Positions 7,832-17,231 are shown, counted from the first letter of the stretch. The stretch: DNA of 64,000 nucleotides from Schlesneria sphaerica (GCF_044336245.1 NZ_CP172346.1:4588001-4652000); one strand, 5' to 3'. Made by a program: numbers and translations. Notes: a model not told the origin generated them from the sequence alone.

Positions 7832-10231
7832 TCATGGAGCGGGTTGGCGGTAGGGTTTCTTCTGGCGGTAGAGTTCCCGGCGTCTTTTCAGCTCGTCCCC
7901 CAGACTTGGTTGCTGAGGCGGAATTTTCTCTAACGCTTCTGTCGCTGCCGAGACCGCTTCATCGAATCGTTCCGATTCTGCGTAAGCGGCAGCCAGCAGG
8001 TCCAGGGAATCGGCGGATTGACGCTGGGAACCCGCGCATGCCTGTTCTGCCAGTTTGAGTCCCTCGGCCGCATTTCTCCATTGCGAGTCGGGGTGCGAAG
8101 CTCGGATCCAGCCGAGCGACAGCAGCGTAGGAATATGGTCAGGTGCCAGCTTCAGTGACTGCTCGAACTCGTTGATGGCGTCGGCCATTCGTCCCCGCTG
8201 CTGATGAATCAGTCCCAGGTTTCGTCGGCAGAGCAGGTTGTCGGGGGCCAATTCGAGAGCTCGGCGGAATTGCTGCTCGGCCGCTTCGGTCTCACCCCGG
8301 CGAGCATCCAGAATCCCTCGATTCACGATGGCCGTCAGCGATTCGGGATTGATCGCCAGGGCCGCATCGTAATGTTTGGCCGCTCCATCATGGTCTCCCA
8401 GTTCCACCAGCAGATCGCCCCACGCACGATGGGCTTCGTCAAATTCGGGGTCAAGTTTGACCGCTTTGGCAAACAGTTCGAGTGCCTGCGGCCAGCCTCC
8501 GTTCTCGACTGCGAGCTGGGCCAGGTGAAAGGGGGGCGCCGGGGATTTGGGGTCGGCTGTCTGAGCCCGATGGTAGTTCGAGATGGCCTCATCAATTCGG
8601 CCGTGAACAGCGTCGGCCGCCGCCAGATTCATCAGGGCACTGAAGTCATCAGGGTCGATCTTCAGCACATTCTGATAGCATTCGATCGCTTCATCCCACT
8701 TCTGCTGCTGCGCCAGACAGATACCCAGGTTTCCCATTGCTTTCAGGTAACGAGGGTTCGTCTCAACGATCTGCCGAAGTGACGTTTCGGCCGCTTTCAG
8801 GTCACCATGTTCTAACAACTCAATCGCCTCGGAGAGCTGGTTGTAGAGTGGCAACATGTCTTTCACGTCGATCTCTGACGGGGGGCCGTGGGAGGTGCGT
8901 CCGGAAAGGCCGCCGGTATAGCCCAGGCTCGCCAGGGTCTTCCGTTCCTTCGCAGAAAGCTCGGCGGGGTTCACTTCGCGTATTCGCAGTCTGTCTTCGA
9001 TCGCCATCAGCCGCTGTTCAAGATCATTCACGATGTCCGGCTGCGACTCGGCCAGGTTTGTCAGTTCGTCCGGGTCATCCGAGATCCTGTAGAGTTCTGC
9101 TTTGGGAGATCGGATGTACTTCCATTCGCTTGTCGTCAGACTGCGCAGGGGAGCCCAGCCATTATCCAGGAAGGGCTCGTCGGTCATCGAAAAGCAGTCT
9201 CGGGGACTGACCGGTTCCCCGCGCCACAGGCCCGCCAGACTCTGGCCGCTGAGCGGTTTAGGGATGGGAAGTCGTAACAGATCGAGCATCGTCGGCATCA
9301 GATCCACCAGCGGGACCGGCTGTGTGACGCGAACGGGAGGCGGGGGGGCGGTGGGGAACGGGGATGAGGGGGGAGGGACGATGATCAGCGGGACATGCAG
9401 CGTGGAGCGATACAGCAGATAGCCGTGCGTGGGTTCCTGATGTTCGTTCAATCCTTCACCGTGGTCACCGACGATCACAATGCAGGTGTTGTCAGTCAGT
9501 TTTTCCTCTCGCAGGAATTTCGTGATCCTGGCAATCTGTCGATCGACGAACCCAATTTCGCCATCGTAGAGTCGTTCCTGGAACTTGTCGCCGAACAGGA
9601 CTTCATGGGGCTGATAGGGGAAGTGTGGGTCATACAAGTGGATCCAGCAGTGAAATTTTTCCTGCTTGTGGCTCGCCAGCCACTTGAGTGCCGAATCGAC
9701 GACAACAGAGCCACTTCGCTCACGGTGCAGAACGTCATGCGGCCGTACGGTACCACTCAGGTCATCGTCATAGGTTTCAAACCCCTGATTGAGGCCGAAA
9801 CGCGAGTCGAGCACGAATGACGCAACGAAGGCCCCGGTGGCGTAGCCCGCACGAGAGAGCACCTCCGCGAAGGTCTCGATCTCGTCCGGCAATCGGCCCT
9901 TTCCGTTGGTGATCAGGCCATGTTCAGGAGGATGAAGCCCGGTGAACATGGTGGAATGCGAGGTCAGCGTGAGTGGGGCCGGGGCATACGCTCGCTCGAA
10001 AAGGACGCCTCGGCTGGCCAGTTCATCGATCATCGGCGTATGGACGTCTTCCGCACCATAGCAGCCAAGATGATCGGCACGGGTTGTGTCGAGCGTGATG
10101 ACGATCACGTTCCACGGCTGGCGAGGTTCTAAGAAGAAAACAGACCAACCGATTGCCACAGCAAGAGCGACCCCGATGAGCGTGATCCAGAGCGGTATTC
10201 GACGTTGTGGTTGCACGACGATTGCCTTCAT
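7832..10231 (-). CDS. Membrane-anchored sulfatase-fold protein with C-terminal TPR repeats
   Basis: From the chosen ATG (10231) the protein has 799 residues. One N-terminal membrane helix (about 13-35) precedes an alkaline-phosphatase/sulfatase domain opening 'VIVITLDTTRADHLGCYG'. A long helical part with TPR repeats covers about residues 460-780 (for example 'AMGNLGICLAQQQKWDEAIECY'). At the catalytic position normally read C/S-x-P-S-R, the protein has T-L-T-S-H (Thr88), so it cannot be matured to formylglycine. A phosphodiesterase or phosphotransferase role is more plausible. The frame is open 68 codons further upstream but would overlap the next gene and lacks a signal there. Confidence 0.87.
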   Translation of the reverse strand: MKAIVVQPQRRIPLWITLIGVALAVAIGWSVFFLEPRQPWNVIVITLDTTRADHLGCYGAEDVHTPMIDELASRGVLFERAYAPAPLTLTSHSTMFTGLHPPEHGLITNGKGRLPDEIETFAEVLSRAGYATGAFVASFVLDSRFGLNQGFETYDDDLSGTVRPHDVLHRERSGSVVVDSALKWLASHKQEKFHCWIHLYDPHFPYQPHEVLFGDKFQERLYDGEIGFVDRQIARITKFLREEKLTDNTCIVIVGDHGEGLNEHQEPTHGYLLYRSTLHVPLIIVPPPSSPFPTAPPPPVRVTQPVPLVDLMPTMLDLLRLPIPKPLSGQSLAGLWRGEPVSPRDCFSMTDEPFLDNGWAPLRSLTTSEWKYIRSPKAELYRISDDPDELTNLAESQPDIVNDLEQRLMAIEDRLRIREVNPAELSAKERKTLASLGYTGGLSGRTSHGPPSEIDVKDMLPLYNQLSEAIELLEHGDLKAAETSLRQIVETNPRYLKAMGNLGICLAQQQKWDEAIECYQNVLKIDPDDFSALMNLAAADAVHGRIDEAISNYHRAQTADPKSPAPPFHLAQLAVENGGWPQALELFAKAVKLDPEFDEAHRAWGDLLVELGDHDGAAKHYDAALAINPESLTAIVNRGILDARRGETEAAEQQFRRALELAPDNLLCRRNLGLIHQQRGRMADAINEFEQSLKLAPDHIPTLLSLGWIRASHPDSQWRNAAEGLKLAEQACAGSQRQSADSLDLLAAAYAESERFDEAVSAATEALEKIPPQQPSLGDELKRRRELYRQKKPYRQPAP

Positions 10232-10373
10232 TGTCGATCCAGGGAGGTCCTTGGGGGCGGAGTCAGGTCTGTCTGAACGATCCCGGTTCGACTTTTCGGG
10301 GGTTTTCGGGGGTTTGCGGGGCGCTTGCGGCAGTTGCCGTCCGTCTAACCGGGCGGGGTCAATGCGGGAGAGG

Positions 10374-10877
10374 CTAGTGCGAGGTGAGGTCCATCTGGCA
10401 GACGGCCCATTGTCCGAAGTTCTCTTCGACCTCAACTCTCAGAGTTTCGAGATTCTTGCCTCCCGGGTGATTCAGGAAGACTTCCTTCAACCGAAGTGCC
10501 AGCCAGTGCCCAATCAGTTCGGCCGTCGTGTTGGCGACGGGTAACAGGACACAATCTTCCAGCGGGAAGACCCAGCGGCGCTCCGCAAAGGTCGCGGTTA
10601 CCTCGCGATCGGTGGTCGTGACGTGGATCGCCTCGTGCTGCGTCGGTAAAAGAACATGATGGTCAAGCTCATTGACCAGCTTCTGTGTGGCGTCTCTCAG
10701 CGCGATAAAGTCGAACACATAGTGGTTCTCGTCCAGTGGCCCGGCAACTTCGACGGCGACTCGCCAGTTGTGTCCATGCAGACGTTCGCAGATGTTTCCG
10801 TTGAACGTGATGAAGTGCGCGGCACTGAAGACGAGGTGGTCTTTCGTCACACGCACGTGATATCGCTCGGTTGTCAT
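10374..10877 (-). CDS. 6-pyruvoyl-tetrahydropterin / 6-carboxytetrahydropterin synthase family
   Basis: The protein has 167 residues, slightly longer than the usual ~120-150. The zinc ligands His21, His34 and His36 are present, as is the catalytic Cys30 in the block CERLHGHNW. 'DFIALRDATQKLVNELDHHVLL' matches the family core, and 'NTTAELIGHWLALRL' and 'VEVEENFGQWAVC' match the C-terminal part. QueD (queuosine) and other pterin pathways share this fold. The 4-base ATGA overlap with the upstream CitG-like gene indicates tight co-translation, which suggests cofactor (pterin) biosynthesis rather than tRNA modification. The family is certain; the pathway is inferred. Confidence 0.88.
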   Translation of the reverse strand: MTTERYHVRVTKDHLVFSAAHFITFNGNICERLHGHNWRVAVEVAGPLDENHYVFDFIALRDATQKLVNELDHHVLLPTQHEAIHVTTTDREVTATFAERRWVFPLEDCVLLPVANTTAELIGHWLALRLKEVFLNHPGGKNLETLRVEVEENFGQWAVCQMDLTSH

Positions 10878-11848
10878 ATCGTCGTCTCGGCAGTAGCAGT
10901 CAGAATCAGGTTTGCCCGGTCAGTGATCGCGGACCGGGGCGGAGATGGGATCAGACCATCTCGCACGGCGGCAAACAAGGCCGCAGCCACCAGATCGGCC
11001 GTCGTTCCCGGATTTCGGCGATGCCCATCGGCACGCAGCCAGCAATCCAGTTCTGCCAGCCGCGACCGGTCGGGAAGCGACGAACCGACCGCAGTGGTCA
11101 GAACGGCAGCGGCTCGCGTGGCGGATTCCCGGGCGATGTCCCAGCCACATTTGCGGGCAATCAGCGTGTCGGGCCATTCGGCCATCATCCAGACATGCAG
11201 CAGGACGACGGCCTGTTCCCAGTCGGTCGTGGTTAAGAACAGATCAGCCAGCTTTCGGCGTGCTGCAAACACCAGCCGGTAGTTGGTGCAGTACTGCTCT
11301 GCGATGCGGTCTCGATCGACGGCCAGGTGCATTGCCTCCCGCAACGTGACCGTGGGTTGCTCGCGAATGTCCTGGGACGAGGCTTCGCCCATTCCCCCCG
11401 GCAGAGCCAGTCGGATCGCCGCGTAGACCTCCCCGGCATCTTCCGTAGTCGTATCGTCCAGGACGGCGCCGATTCCCTCTTCCAGTGGGACGTCGTGGGG
11501 AACGGCGACGAGCGGAGCCAGCAGCAGGATGATTCCCAGGTTCACGTTCGTGCCCGTCGCATCGCGCGTGGCTCTGACGGCGTTGAAAATTGCTGCTCCC
11601 AAACGAGGAGGAACGGGGGATGAGGTACGAACGCTCCCGCCCGGACCGACGTCAGTAGTGTCTGCAGAAGAGGGGGCCAGGGCGGCGAGCGGTGCTGCTA
11701 CCGCTTTTGCCGCACAAACAAAATCGTTGTAGGTCAGGTCGCTGAATGCCGCCGCGGGATGGACGTTGCCAGGCTTGCGGGCGGTGGCTTCCATCAGGCA
11801 GGCGATCTCAATCTGTTCCGCTAGCGTCACGAAGTGATCCCGCTCCAA
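10874..11848 (-). CDS. CitG/MdcB-like triphosphoribosyl-dephospho-CoA synthase family protein
   Basis: The protein has 324 residues and a likely TTG start. Residues 25-30 (KPGNVH), followed by 'FSDLTYNDFV', and the later 'TNVNLGIILLLAPL' are signature blocks of the CitG family. Classical CitG makes the prosthetic-group precursor of citrate or malonate lyase, but no such lyase subunit is nearby. A CitG-like protein (COG1767) also occurs among the genes for tetrahydromethanopterin-linked C1 transfer in methanogens, methylotrophs and planctomycetes. Its pairing with a pterin synthase fits that role better. The family call is firm and the pathway assignment is an inference. Confidence 0.8.
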   Translation of the reverse strand: MERDHFVTLAEQIEIACLMEATARKPGNVHPAAAFSDLTYNDFVCAAKAVAAPLAALAPSSADTTDVGPGGSVRTSSPVPPRLGAAIFNAVRATRDATGTNVNLGIILLLAPLVAVPHDVPLEEGIGAVLDDTTTEDAGEVYAAIRLALPGGMGEASSQDIREQPTVTLREAMHLAVDRDRIAEQYCTNYRLVFAARRKLADLFLTTTDWEQAVVLLHVWMMAEWPDTLIARKCGWDIARESATRAAAVLTTAVGSSLPDRSRLAELDCWLRADGHRRNPGTTADLVAAALFAAVRDGLIPSPPRSAITDRANLILTATAETTI

Positions 11849-12079
11849 TCAGTCCATGTTCTGAAACCATCCTCATTCCCCCCCGGTTCCCTCAGCCCTG
11901 TGGGCCGTCTCTGGTAGCGGTCACCGCAGGAACCTCACCCCAACTCCCCGCGACGGGATGGAGCTTCCTGGTCCGGTGCGCTCGGGGAGTGCAGGTCATC
12001 ATCCGCCAAGTTTGGACGGGCCGAGGCAGACGTCGTATCATGCTCGCAACGGTGTCGCAGGTCCAATCATTTCGCAAAA

Positions 12080-12877
12080 TTGAAAGTTGCCCAAACCTTG
12101 TCCTCATTTGAACAGACGCAATTTGACCTGACTGGCCGAGCTGCCTTGGTGACGGGAGCAGGGGGCGGCATCGGCCAGGCTGCCGCCATCACACTGGCAC
12201 AAGCGGGGGCGATGGTCGGGATTCATTACAACACCGATGCGAAAGGGGCTCATGAAACACTGGCCGAGATTGAAAAGGCCGGTGGTCGCGGCGTGTTGCT
12301 GCAGGGAGGCCTGACGTCGGAAGTCGACGCCAATCGCGTGGTGGATCACTTCGTATCGCAAACCGGTCGGCTGGACATTCTGTTCAACAATGCCGGTAAT
12401 CCCCTCTCACGATCTTCCATCGAGCAATGTCCGACCGATCTCTGGATGCAGGCTTTTCAGGTCAATGTCCACTCCGCGTTCCTGATCACACGCCGTGCGA
12501 TACCGCACCTGAGAAAAAGTGCGGGACACGCAAGTATTATTAACAACCTTTCCCTGTCTGTGCAGACGGGGGGATCAGGGGGTGCAGGTCCATACGCCGC
12601 GGCAAAAGGTGCGTTACAGGTCTTTACGCGAACGTTGTCGAGAGAGCTGGCTCCGGATGTCCGAGCGAATTGCATCATGCCGGGTGTTGTCGAAACGCGT
12701 CATCATGAAATCTTCACGACGCCAGAGAAGATGGAAGATTATCGTCGGCAGACACCGCTGGGACGGAACTCTCAGTCGAGTGAAATTGCCCAGGCGGTTC
12801 TGTTCCTGGCGTCGGATGCGTCGAGCTTCATGACAGGTGGCGTGATCGACCTCAATGGGGGACGATTCTTGCGCTGA
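12080..12877 (+). CDS. Short-chain dehydrogenase/reductase (SDR)
   Basis: The protein has 265 residues. It has the Rossmann motif TGAGGGIG (residues 25-32), NNAG in the middle, and the catalytic YAAAK preceded by a Ser-containing strand ('INNLSLSVQTGGSGGAGP'). The C-terminus 'ASSFMTGGVIDLNGG' is standard for classical SDRs. The substrate cannot be told from the sequence. The start is uncertain: a TTG at 12080 is used because no ATG lies close to the conserved N-terminal strand. It stands alone, followed by a hairpin. Confidence 0.88.
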   Translation: MKVAQTLSSFEQTQFDLTGRAALVTGAGGGIGQAAAITLAQAGAMVGIHYNTDAKGAHETLAEIEKAGGRGVLLQGGLTSEVDANRVVDHFVSQTGRLDILFNNAGNPLSRSSIEQCPTDLWMQAFQVNVHSAFLITRRAIPHLRKSAGHASIINNLSLSVQTGGSGGAGPYAAAKGALQVFTRTLSRELAPDVRANCIMPGVVETRHHEIFTTPEKMEDYRRQTPLGRNSQSSEIAQAVLFLASDASSFMTGGVIDLNGGRFLR

Positions 12878-12879
12878 AC

Positions 12880-12923
12880 GGGTGCAGCCGGGGTTTCGGG
12901 GCCAAAATTCCGAACGGGCACCC
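12880..12923 (+). terminator. Stem-loop after the SDR gene
   Basis: The outer arms GGGTGC (12880-12885) and GCACCC (12918-12923) pair, and an inner TTCGG/CCGAA stem nests inside. It lies directly behind the SDR stop codon. No T-tract follows, so the terminator role is tentative. Confidence 0.4.
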
Positions 12924-13026
12924 TGCAAGACGCAGAGGGGATGATCTACGCTCCCCGGTTGGAAATGGAACCTGACCCGCCAGCGAGATCATCAGGATAG
13001 GTCAGGTCGAATTGGAAAGGTCTGTC

Positions 13027-13479
13027 ATGCGAATCTGGGTGGATGGCGATGCCTGCCCTGCAGTCATCAAAGAAATTGTGTTCCGTGCGGCGAATCGGAT
13101 CCGGATTCCGCTGACGGTGGTGGCGAATCAACCAATGAGGCTTCCACGTTCGGAGTTCATCAGTCAATTGACGGTTCCCGCCGGACTGAATGTTGCGGAT
13201 CAGCAGATTGTTGAACTACTGAATCCGGGTGATCTGGTGATCACGGCGGACATCCCGCTCGCGGCGTACGTCGTCGAGAAAGGGGGAACCGCTCTGGACC
13301 CGCGTGGCCATCTCTATACGGAAGAGAATATTGGCGAGCGACTGGCGATGCGAAACCTGCTGGATGGCCTGCGAGGTGAAGGAGTTGTGGGAGGCGGTCC
13401 TGCCCCGTTCGGGGGAAATGATCGGCAGGCATTTGCCAATCAGCTCGACCGCATTCTCGCTAAACGACGACCTGTGTAA
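13027..13479 (+). CDS. YaiI/YqxD family protein (DUF188, UPF0178)
   Basis: The protein has 150 residues from the ATG at 13027, where the conserved N-terminus 'MRIWVDGDACPAVIKEIV' begins. Further family blocks are 'VADQQIVELLNPGDLVIT', 'ADIPLAAYVVEKGG' and 'LDPRGHLYTEENI'. The fold is PIN-like, with acidic residues that could bind metal, but no activity is established for the family. The longer open frame adds only five non-conserved residues. It stands alone between the SDR and a convergent lipoprotein gene. Confidence 0.92.
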   Translation: MRIWVDGDACPAVIKEIVFRAANRIRIPLTVVANQPMRLPRSEFISQLTVPAGLNVADQQIVELLNPGDLVITADIPLAAYVVEKGGTALDPRGHLYTEENIGERLAMRNLLDGLRGEGVVGGGPAPFGGNDRQAFANQLDRILAKRRPV

Positions 13480-13523
13480 CCGGCGGACAGGACGTGATCC
13501 TGAATCCGCCAGGTCGCGTTCGT

Positions 13524-15539
13524 TCACGGTTCCTGCTGGAATTCGTCCGCGAACGGATCGAGCGGTTCGGCGTCTTCAGGCTCGAGTTCACGAGGGGGAT
13601 TGACTGCGGCGGGACTGATGTCGTCCGTCTCTTCCGACGTCTGATGCACAGCACGTTCGACTTGCGGATCTTCTTTCGGAGAAAAGCTCGCCTGTACGAC
13701 CGTCTGGGGGCCGCGGGCCTTGCCGTTCGCCAGTTGTGTTCGCAGCGTTTGCCGCAATGCCAGACGCTGCGACTCTTCGGGTCCCGCGATCAGCATGATG
13801 TCGTCCACGATATAGCGATCGTACTCATGCCGCAGCGTGACCTTGGCTCCGTACTTCTGGTCCCCAAAGTTGACAACCACTTCCTTGTCGCCGAACGCCA
13901 TCGATTTGACAGGGGCCTGAAGGAATGTGTCTGCTGACATGCCCGAGTTCGGCACAAAGTCCGACTGACTCCAGACCATGCGGTTGAAGTCGTTGGTGCA
14001 GTTGCCCCTGATCAAGTCCAGTGCCTGCTCCTGCTGCTCGGCGTTGCGGCCGAGTGTGATTCCGGCAGCAAAGTCTTGAATCGGAATCAGGATTTCCAGC
14101 GTTGATTTCACGGATGCGGGAACCCCCGTGACCTGCCACTGCACGTCGTCCACCAGGAACTTTCCGCGTTCGTCTCGCAGCAGGTAGGTGTAGGGGCGGC
14201 CACCCTGGCGGACTTCGATTTTCGTGAGCGCTCCCTGGAAGGTTGCGGAAACGTATTCAACTTCAGGCGAATCGAATCCTTCGAGCGGCATCGACGGGAC
14301 GGTTGCTTCCGACATTTTGTCCCAGACACGGCTGGAGAAGTCGCGAGTGGAACAGTGCTTGATCTGATCGAGTTTACGATGGGACAGAGCATCGACGAAC
14401 ACTTCCAGCATCCCCTGAGCGGTGAACAGGGCGGAAAGTCGTTTTTCCTGCTTGGTATCCACTTCGTAGATGGTGACGTCAGAGACAACGTAAGCGGGAA
14501 GTGCATCCGAGGTGATGTCGGGTTCACGCTGCATGTCGATCTGAATGAACTCCGCTTCGCTGCGAAGTGTGAAGTCGGCGCGGTTACCACGCAGCCGGAC
14601 CTGAAGTTCGTGTTCGGGCAAGTGCGGATCGGGGAGCCGGGCCTGCGACAGATCGGCGAACGACAAGCTTCCCTGGAAGAAGTCGTTTTCGCAGAGAGTT
14701 TCCAGCCTGGTTTTATCGTCCGCCTGGTATGCGGCGAGGAATCCGACACACCGATTCACGGCATGAGCGAGGTTCAGCACGGAGGGAAGTTTTTCTTCTT
14801 CGTCCTTACACAAAATGGCGATGTCGGCGACCTGCCATTTTCCTTTCCGCAGCTCCATCGAGAGCACGGTCTCTCCGGATTTCCGGGGAAGTCTGACGAC
14901 GGCCAGTTTTTCGTCCATTGATGCCGACGGGCGGAATTTTCCACTGGCTGGTTTGTTCGACGTGACCTGACGTGTCACCTGGGCCAGGAAGGGAGGAGGC
15001 AGTTCTTCGAGTGCCGTCCGCAGCTTCGGCGTGGCGACGGAGAGAACCTGCTCGCGGTCACCATGGTTCCAGGCATCCAGGAATTCGCGTACGGTGAGCA
15101 GCAGGTCCATCTGCTCGGTCACCGACTTGTACGCTTCAATTCCTTTTTTCTTCTGCTTGAGGTAGATGTCATCGATGACCCACTTACCCGAGTCATCGAG
15201 TGTCAATTCGTAGAAGACTTCTTTCTTGTCTTCGCCCACCTGGACGGTGACTCGCTTTTTGGTTTCAGAAACCTTTTCGACGTTCATGATCGACGTCTTG
15301 CCATCGGGGATGCGCAAGATCTTAATATCTTCCAACGCCGTCGCAGTGCGCAGCGCTCGCTTATTGAAGTCATCAGACGAGGCGACCTTCAAACCTTCGA
15401 GGTTTTGTGCCTCGAGATTTTTGGCGAACGTCGTGATGGCTCGGTTCTCAATCATATGGGCGCAGCCAGCCCCGGCAACGCTCAGGGCGAGACCGACTGA
15501 CCACACAACGGAGCGAACAGCTCGGGACATGCGTGCCAT
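13524..15539 (-). CDS. Lipoprotein with five ~115-residue repeats
   Basis: The protein has 671 residues. The signal peptide ends in the lipobox VAGAGC (Cys26). I did not recognise a named family. The mature protein shows a periodic pattern in which a strand of the type G-K-W-x-V-x-D-I closes each unit: residues 119-127 (KWVIDDIYL), 234-242, 349-358, 459-467 and 575-583. Each unit begins with a helix and a 'xxDF' element (for example 'CSTRDFSSRVW', 'CTNDFNRMVW'). The pattern resembles tandem NTF2-like or cystatin-like modules. The tail is acidic and Pro-rich. It is predicted to be periplasmic or outer-membrane anchored. An alternative start is the Met at residue 4. Confidence 0.75.
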   Translation of the reverse strand: MARMSRAVRSVVWSVGLALSVAGAGCAHMIENRAITTFAKNLEAQNLEGLKVASSDDFNKRALRTATALEDIKILRIPDGKTSIMNVEKVSETKKRVTVQVGEDKKEVFYELTLDDSGKWVIDDIYLKQKKKGIEAYKSVTEQMDLLLTVREFLDAWNHGDREQVLSVATPKLRTALEELPPPFLAQVTRQVTSNKPASGKFRPSASMDEKLAVVRLPRKSGETVLSMELRKGKWQVADIAILCKDEEEKLPSVLNLAHAVNRCVGFLAAYQADDKTRLETLCENDFFQGSLSFADLSQARLPDPHLPEHELQVRLRGNRADFTLRSEAEFIQIDMQREPDITSDALPAYVVSDVTIYEVDTKQEKRLSALFTAQGMLEVFVDALSHRKLDQIKHCSTRDFSSRVWDKMSEATVPSMPLEGFDSPEVEYVSATFQGALTKIEVRQGGRPYTYLLRDERGKFLVDDVQWQVTGVPASVKSTLEILIPIQDFAAGITLGRNAEQQEQALDLIRGNCTNDFNRMVWSQSDFVPNSGMSADTFLQAPVKSMAFGDKEVVVNFGDQKYGAKVTLRHEYDRYIVDDIMLIAGPEESQRLALRQTLRTQLANGKARGPQTVVQASFSPKEDPQVERAVHQTSEETDDISPAAVNPPRELEPEDAEPLDPFADEFQQEP

Positions 15540-15822
15540 CCTTGGCTGAGTTGGCGCAAAGGTCGCGCGGACTCAAAAGTCTGACAAAAACGGAAATGGG
15601 AAAATGGGAGGACAGGCTTCTCTCAGATTCCAGATTTCAGGTCAATATCACGTATCCGCCCTGAAGTTCGGAAAGAACCAGATTCCGCGAAGCGAGCCCA
15701 ACTGCGGCAGAATCGGCGCAAAAGAGGGTTTTCTGCTGCGATGACGGGCTTTCTCAGCCTCCTGCCAACGAGTGATCGAGAGGCGGGGGAGACAGGACTC
15801 TCGATCTCTCTGTTTCGGATCC

Positions 15823-17193
15823 CTATTTCAGCAGCCTGGCGATGGCCGCCAGGAGGATCTCTTCGGATTCGGGTGCGGTGCGGGAGACCCAACTGGTCTC
15901 GTAGCCCCCTTCCGAATAGGCAATCGCGGTACCAATATAGCCGGGGCCACAGTCGCCGTAGCCAGCCGTGCAAATGAAGCGATCAGGACGCATTTTCTGT
16001 GCGGCTAACTGGTATTCGACGAAGATTTCTCCCGGCAGATTCAGGATGACCGCCTGTCCCAATCGCAGCGAGCTCAATTCGATTGTCTGTTTGGCCAGAA
16101 CGCGTTTTGCATAGGCAAGGTCTTTCGCAGCGCGAATCCGTTCCAGCAGGTGGGCTTTATCATTCTTGAGCATGTCCTCAAGCGCTGTCAGGTTTTGCAG
16201 CGGTTCCCGCAGCGGAAGGGTAACCGGTTCGACACGCCATTCGATGTCGTTCGCAGCCACCGGAACGCGGGTGGTACTGGTCCAGGCTTGTTCCATTCCG
16301 GCGGCAAGTCTTTCTGTCAGTTCGATCCGGGCCTCTTGCGAGCCATTGTTATATTTTCCCGCAGCAAGATTCCCGCCGGCTCCGTTGAAGTGCATGTGGA
16401 ACAGTTTGGGTTCGGCCCGGTCACGAACGGCTCGCGCCAGACCGACGAAGTCGGCACTGACCGCACCTTTGCCGTAGTGGCTTTGGGGGTGCGTCGCGTA
16501 ATAGGTGATTGAGACCAGAGGGGTATCACCATTCCAGAAGCTGAGCAGTTTCAATTGGGGATCGATGACCCCCTCGGGAGCCGCGATCGCTTCGGGATCG
16601 ACGGTGGAGCTGTAGCGGACAATTTTCACCTTGCCATCTTCACCAAGAATGCGTCGATTGGATGCAACCCGGTCCACAGTGGCCTGACCTGTCCCGAGAT
16701 GCGTGAAGGGGCGAGCGGAAGGCAATGCCGCTTTGACCGTGAGCTTCAGGCGCTTCAGTACATCCCTGAGAAAGGGAACATCGAAGGCTTTACTCTCGAT
16801 GCCGTACGGAGCAAGAAGTTCCGCTTCGCTGAGATCGCACGCAGGGGCATCGTGCTGATGCAGGACATGCACGGCGACGCGGGACGGAATCGTCTCTGCC
16901 GCGGATGCGAGGGCTTCCTTCCAGGCGTCGTACCCGCCATTACCAATGCCGACAAAGTCGACCGCACACAGGACAATCGGTTGCTCAACGCCCAGGATGA
17001 TGATGCCGCGAGCGGAGAGGGGATCATCAATTTTGGAGGCGGGGGGAATGAAGCCTTCGCACAACGGTGAACCGATCGGAGGTGTCACGTCCAACTGGAA
17101 TGTGACCAGTCGCAGTTCCTGAGCTTCGCTGGCAGGGCAGAAGAAGAAGCTGAGCACGACGGTGCAGACAGTGAGCAGGAATCCTGGACGCAT
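15823..17193 (-). CDS. Secreted neutral-ceramidase-like protein
   Basis: From the chosen ATG the protein has 456 residues. A signal peptide (MRPGFLLTVCTVVLSFFFCP...) is preceded by GGGAGA. The body resembles the neutral/alkaline ceramidase-like superfamily: 'VTPPIGSPLCEG' near the mature N-terminus, 'HVLHQHDAPACD' at the metal-binding position, 'YYATHPQSHYGKG' and 'FNGAGGNLAAGKYNNG'. It differs clearly from the paralogue at 3.2 kb, for example HQHDAP in place of HNHCGP. The cyclase gene lies 38 bases upstream in the same direction, which suggests a two-gene exported unit. The substrate is unknown. Confidence 0.78.
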   Translation of the reverse strand: MRPGFLLTVCTVVLSFFFCPASEAQELRLVTFQLDVTPPIGSPLCEGFIPPASKIDDPLSARGIIILGVEQPIVLCAVDFVGIGNGGYDAWKEALASAAETIPSRVAVHVLHQHDAPACDLSEAELLAPYGIESKAFDVPFLRDVLKRLKLTVKAALPSARPFTHLGTGQATVDRVASNRRILGEDGKVKIVRYSSTVDPEAIAAPEGVIDPQLKLLSFWNGDTPLVSITYYATHPQSHYGKGAVSADFVGLARAVRDRAEPKLFHMHFNGAGGNLAAGKYNNGSQEARIELTERLAAGMEQAWTSTTRVPVAANDIEWRVEPVTLPLREPLQNLTALEDMLKNDKAHLLERIRAAKDLAYAKRVLAKQTIELSSLRLGQAVILNLPGEIFVEYQLAAQKMRPDRFICTAGYGDCGPGYIGTAIAYSEGGYETSWVSRTAPESEEILLAAIARLLK

Positions 17194-17231
17194 GATTTCT
17201 CCCGTAGCTCTGATCGCGGATGGAGGCAACG

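Noticed and set aside
10874..11848. CitG-like gene as part of citrate lyase maturation
   Set aside because: No citrate lyase or malonate decarboxylase subunits occur nearby; the neighbour is a pterin synthase.
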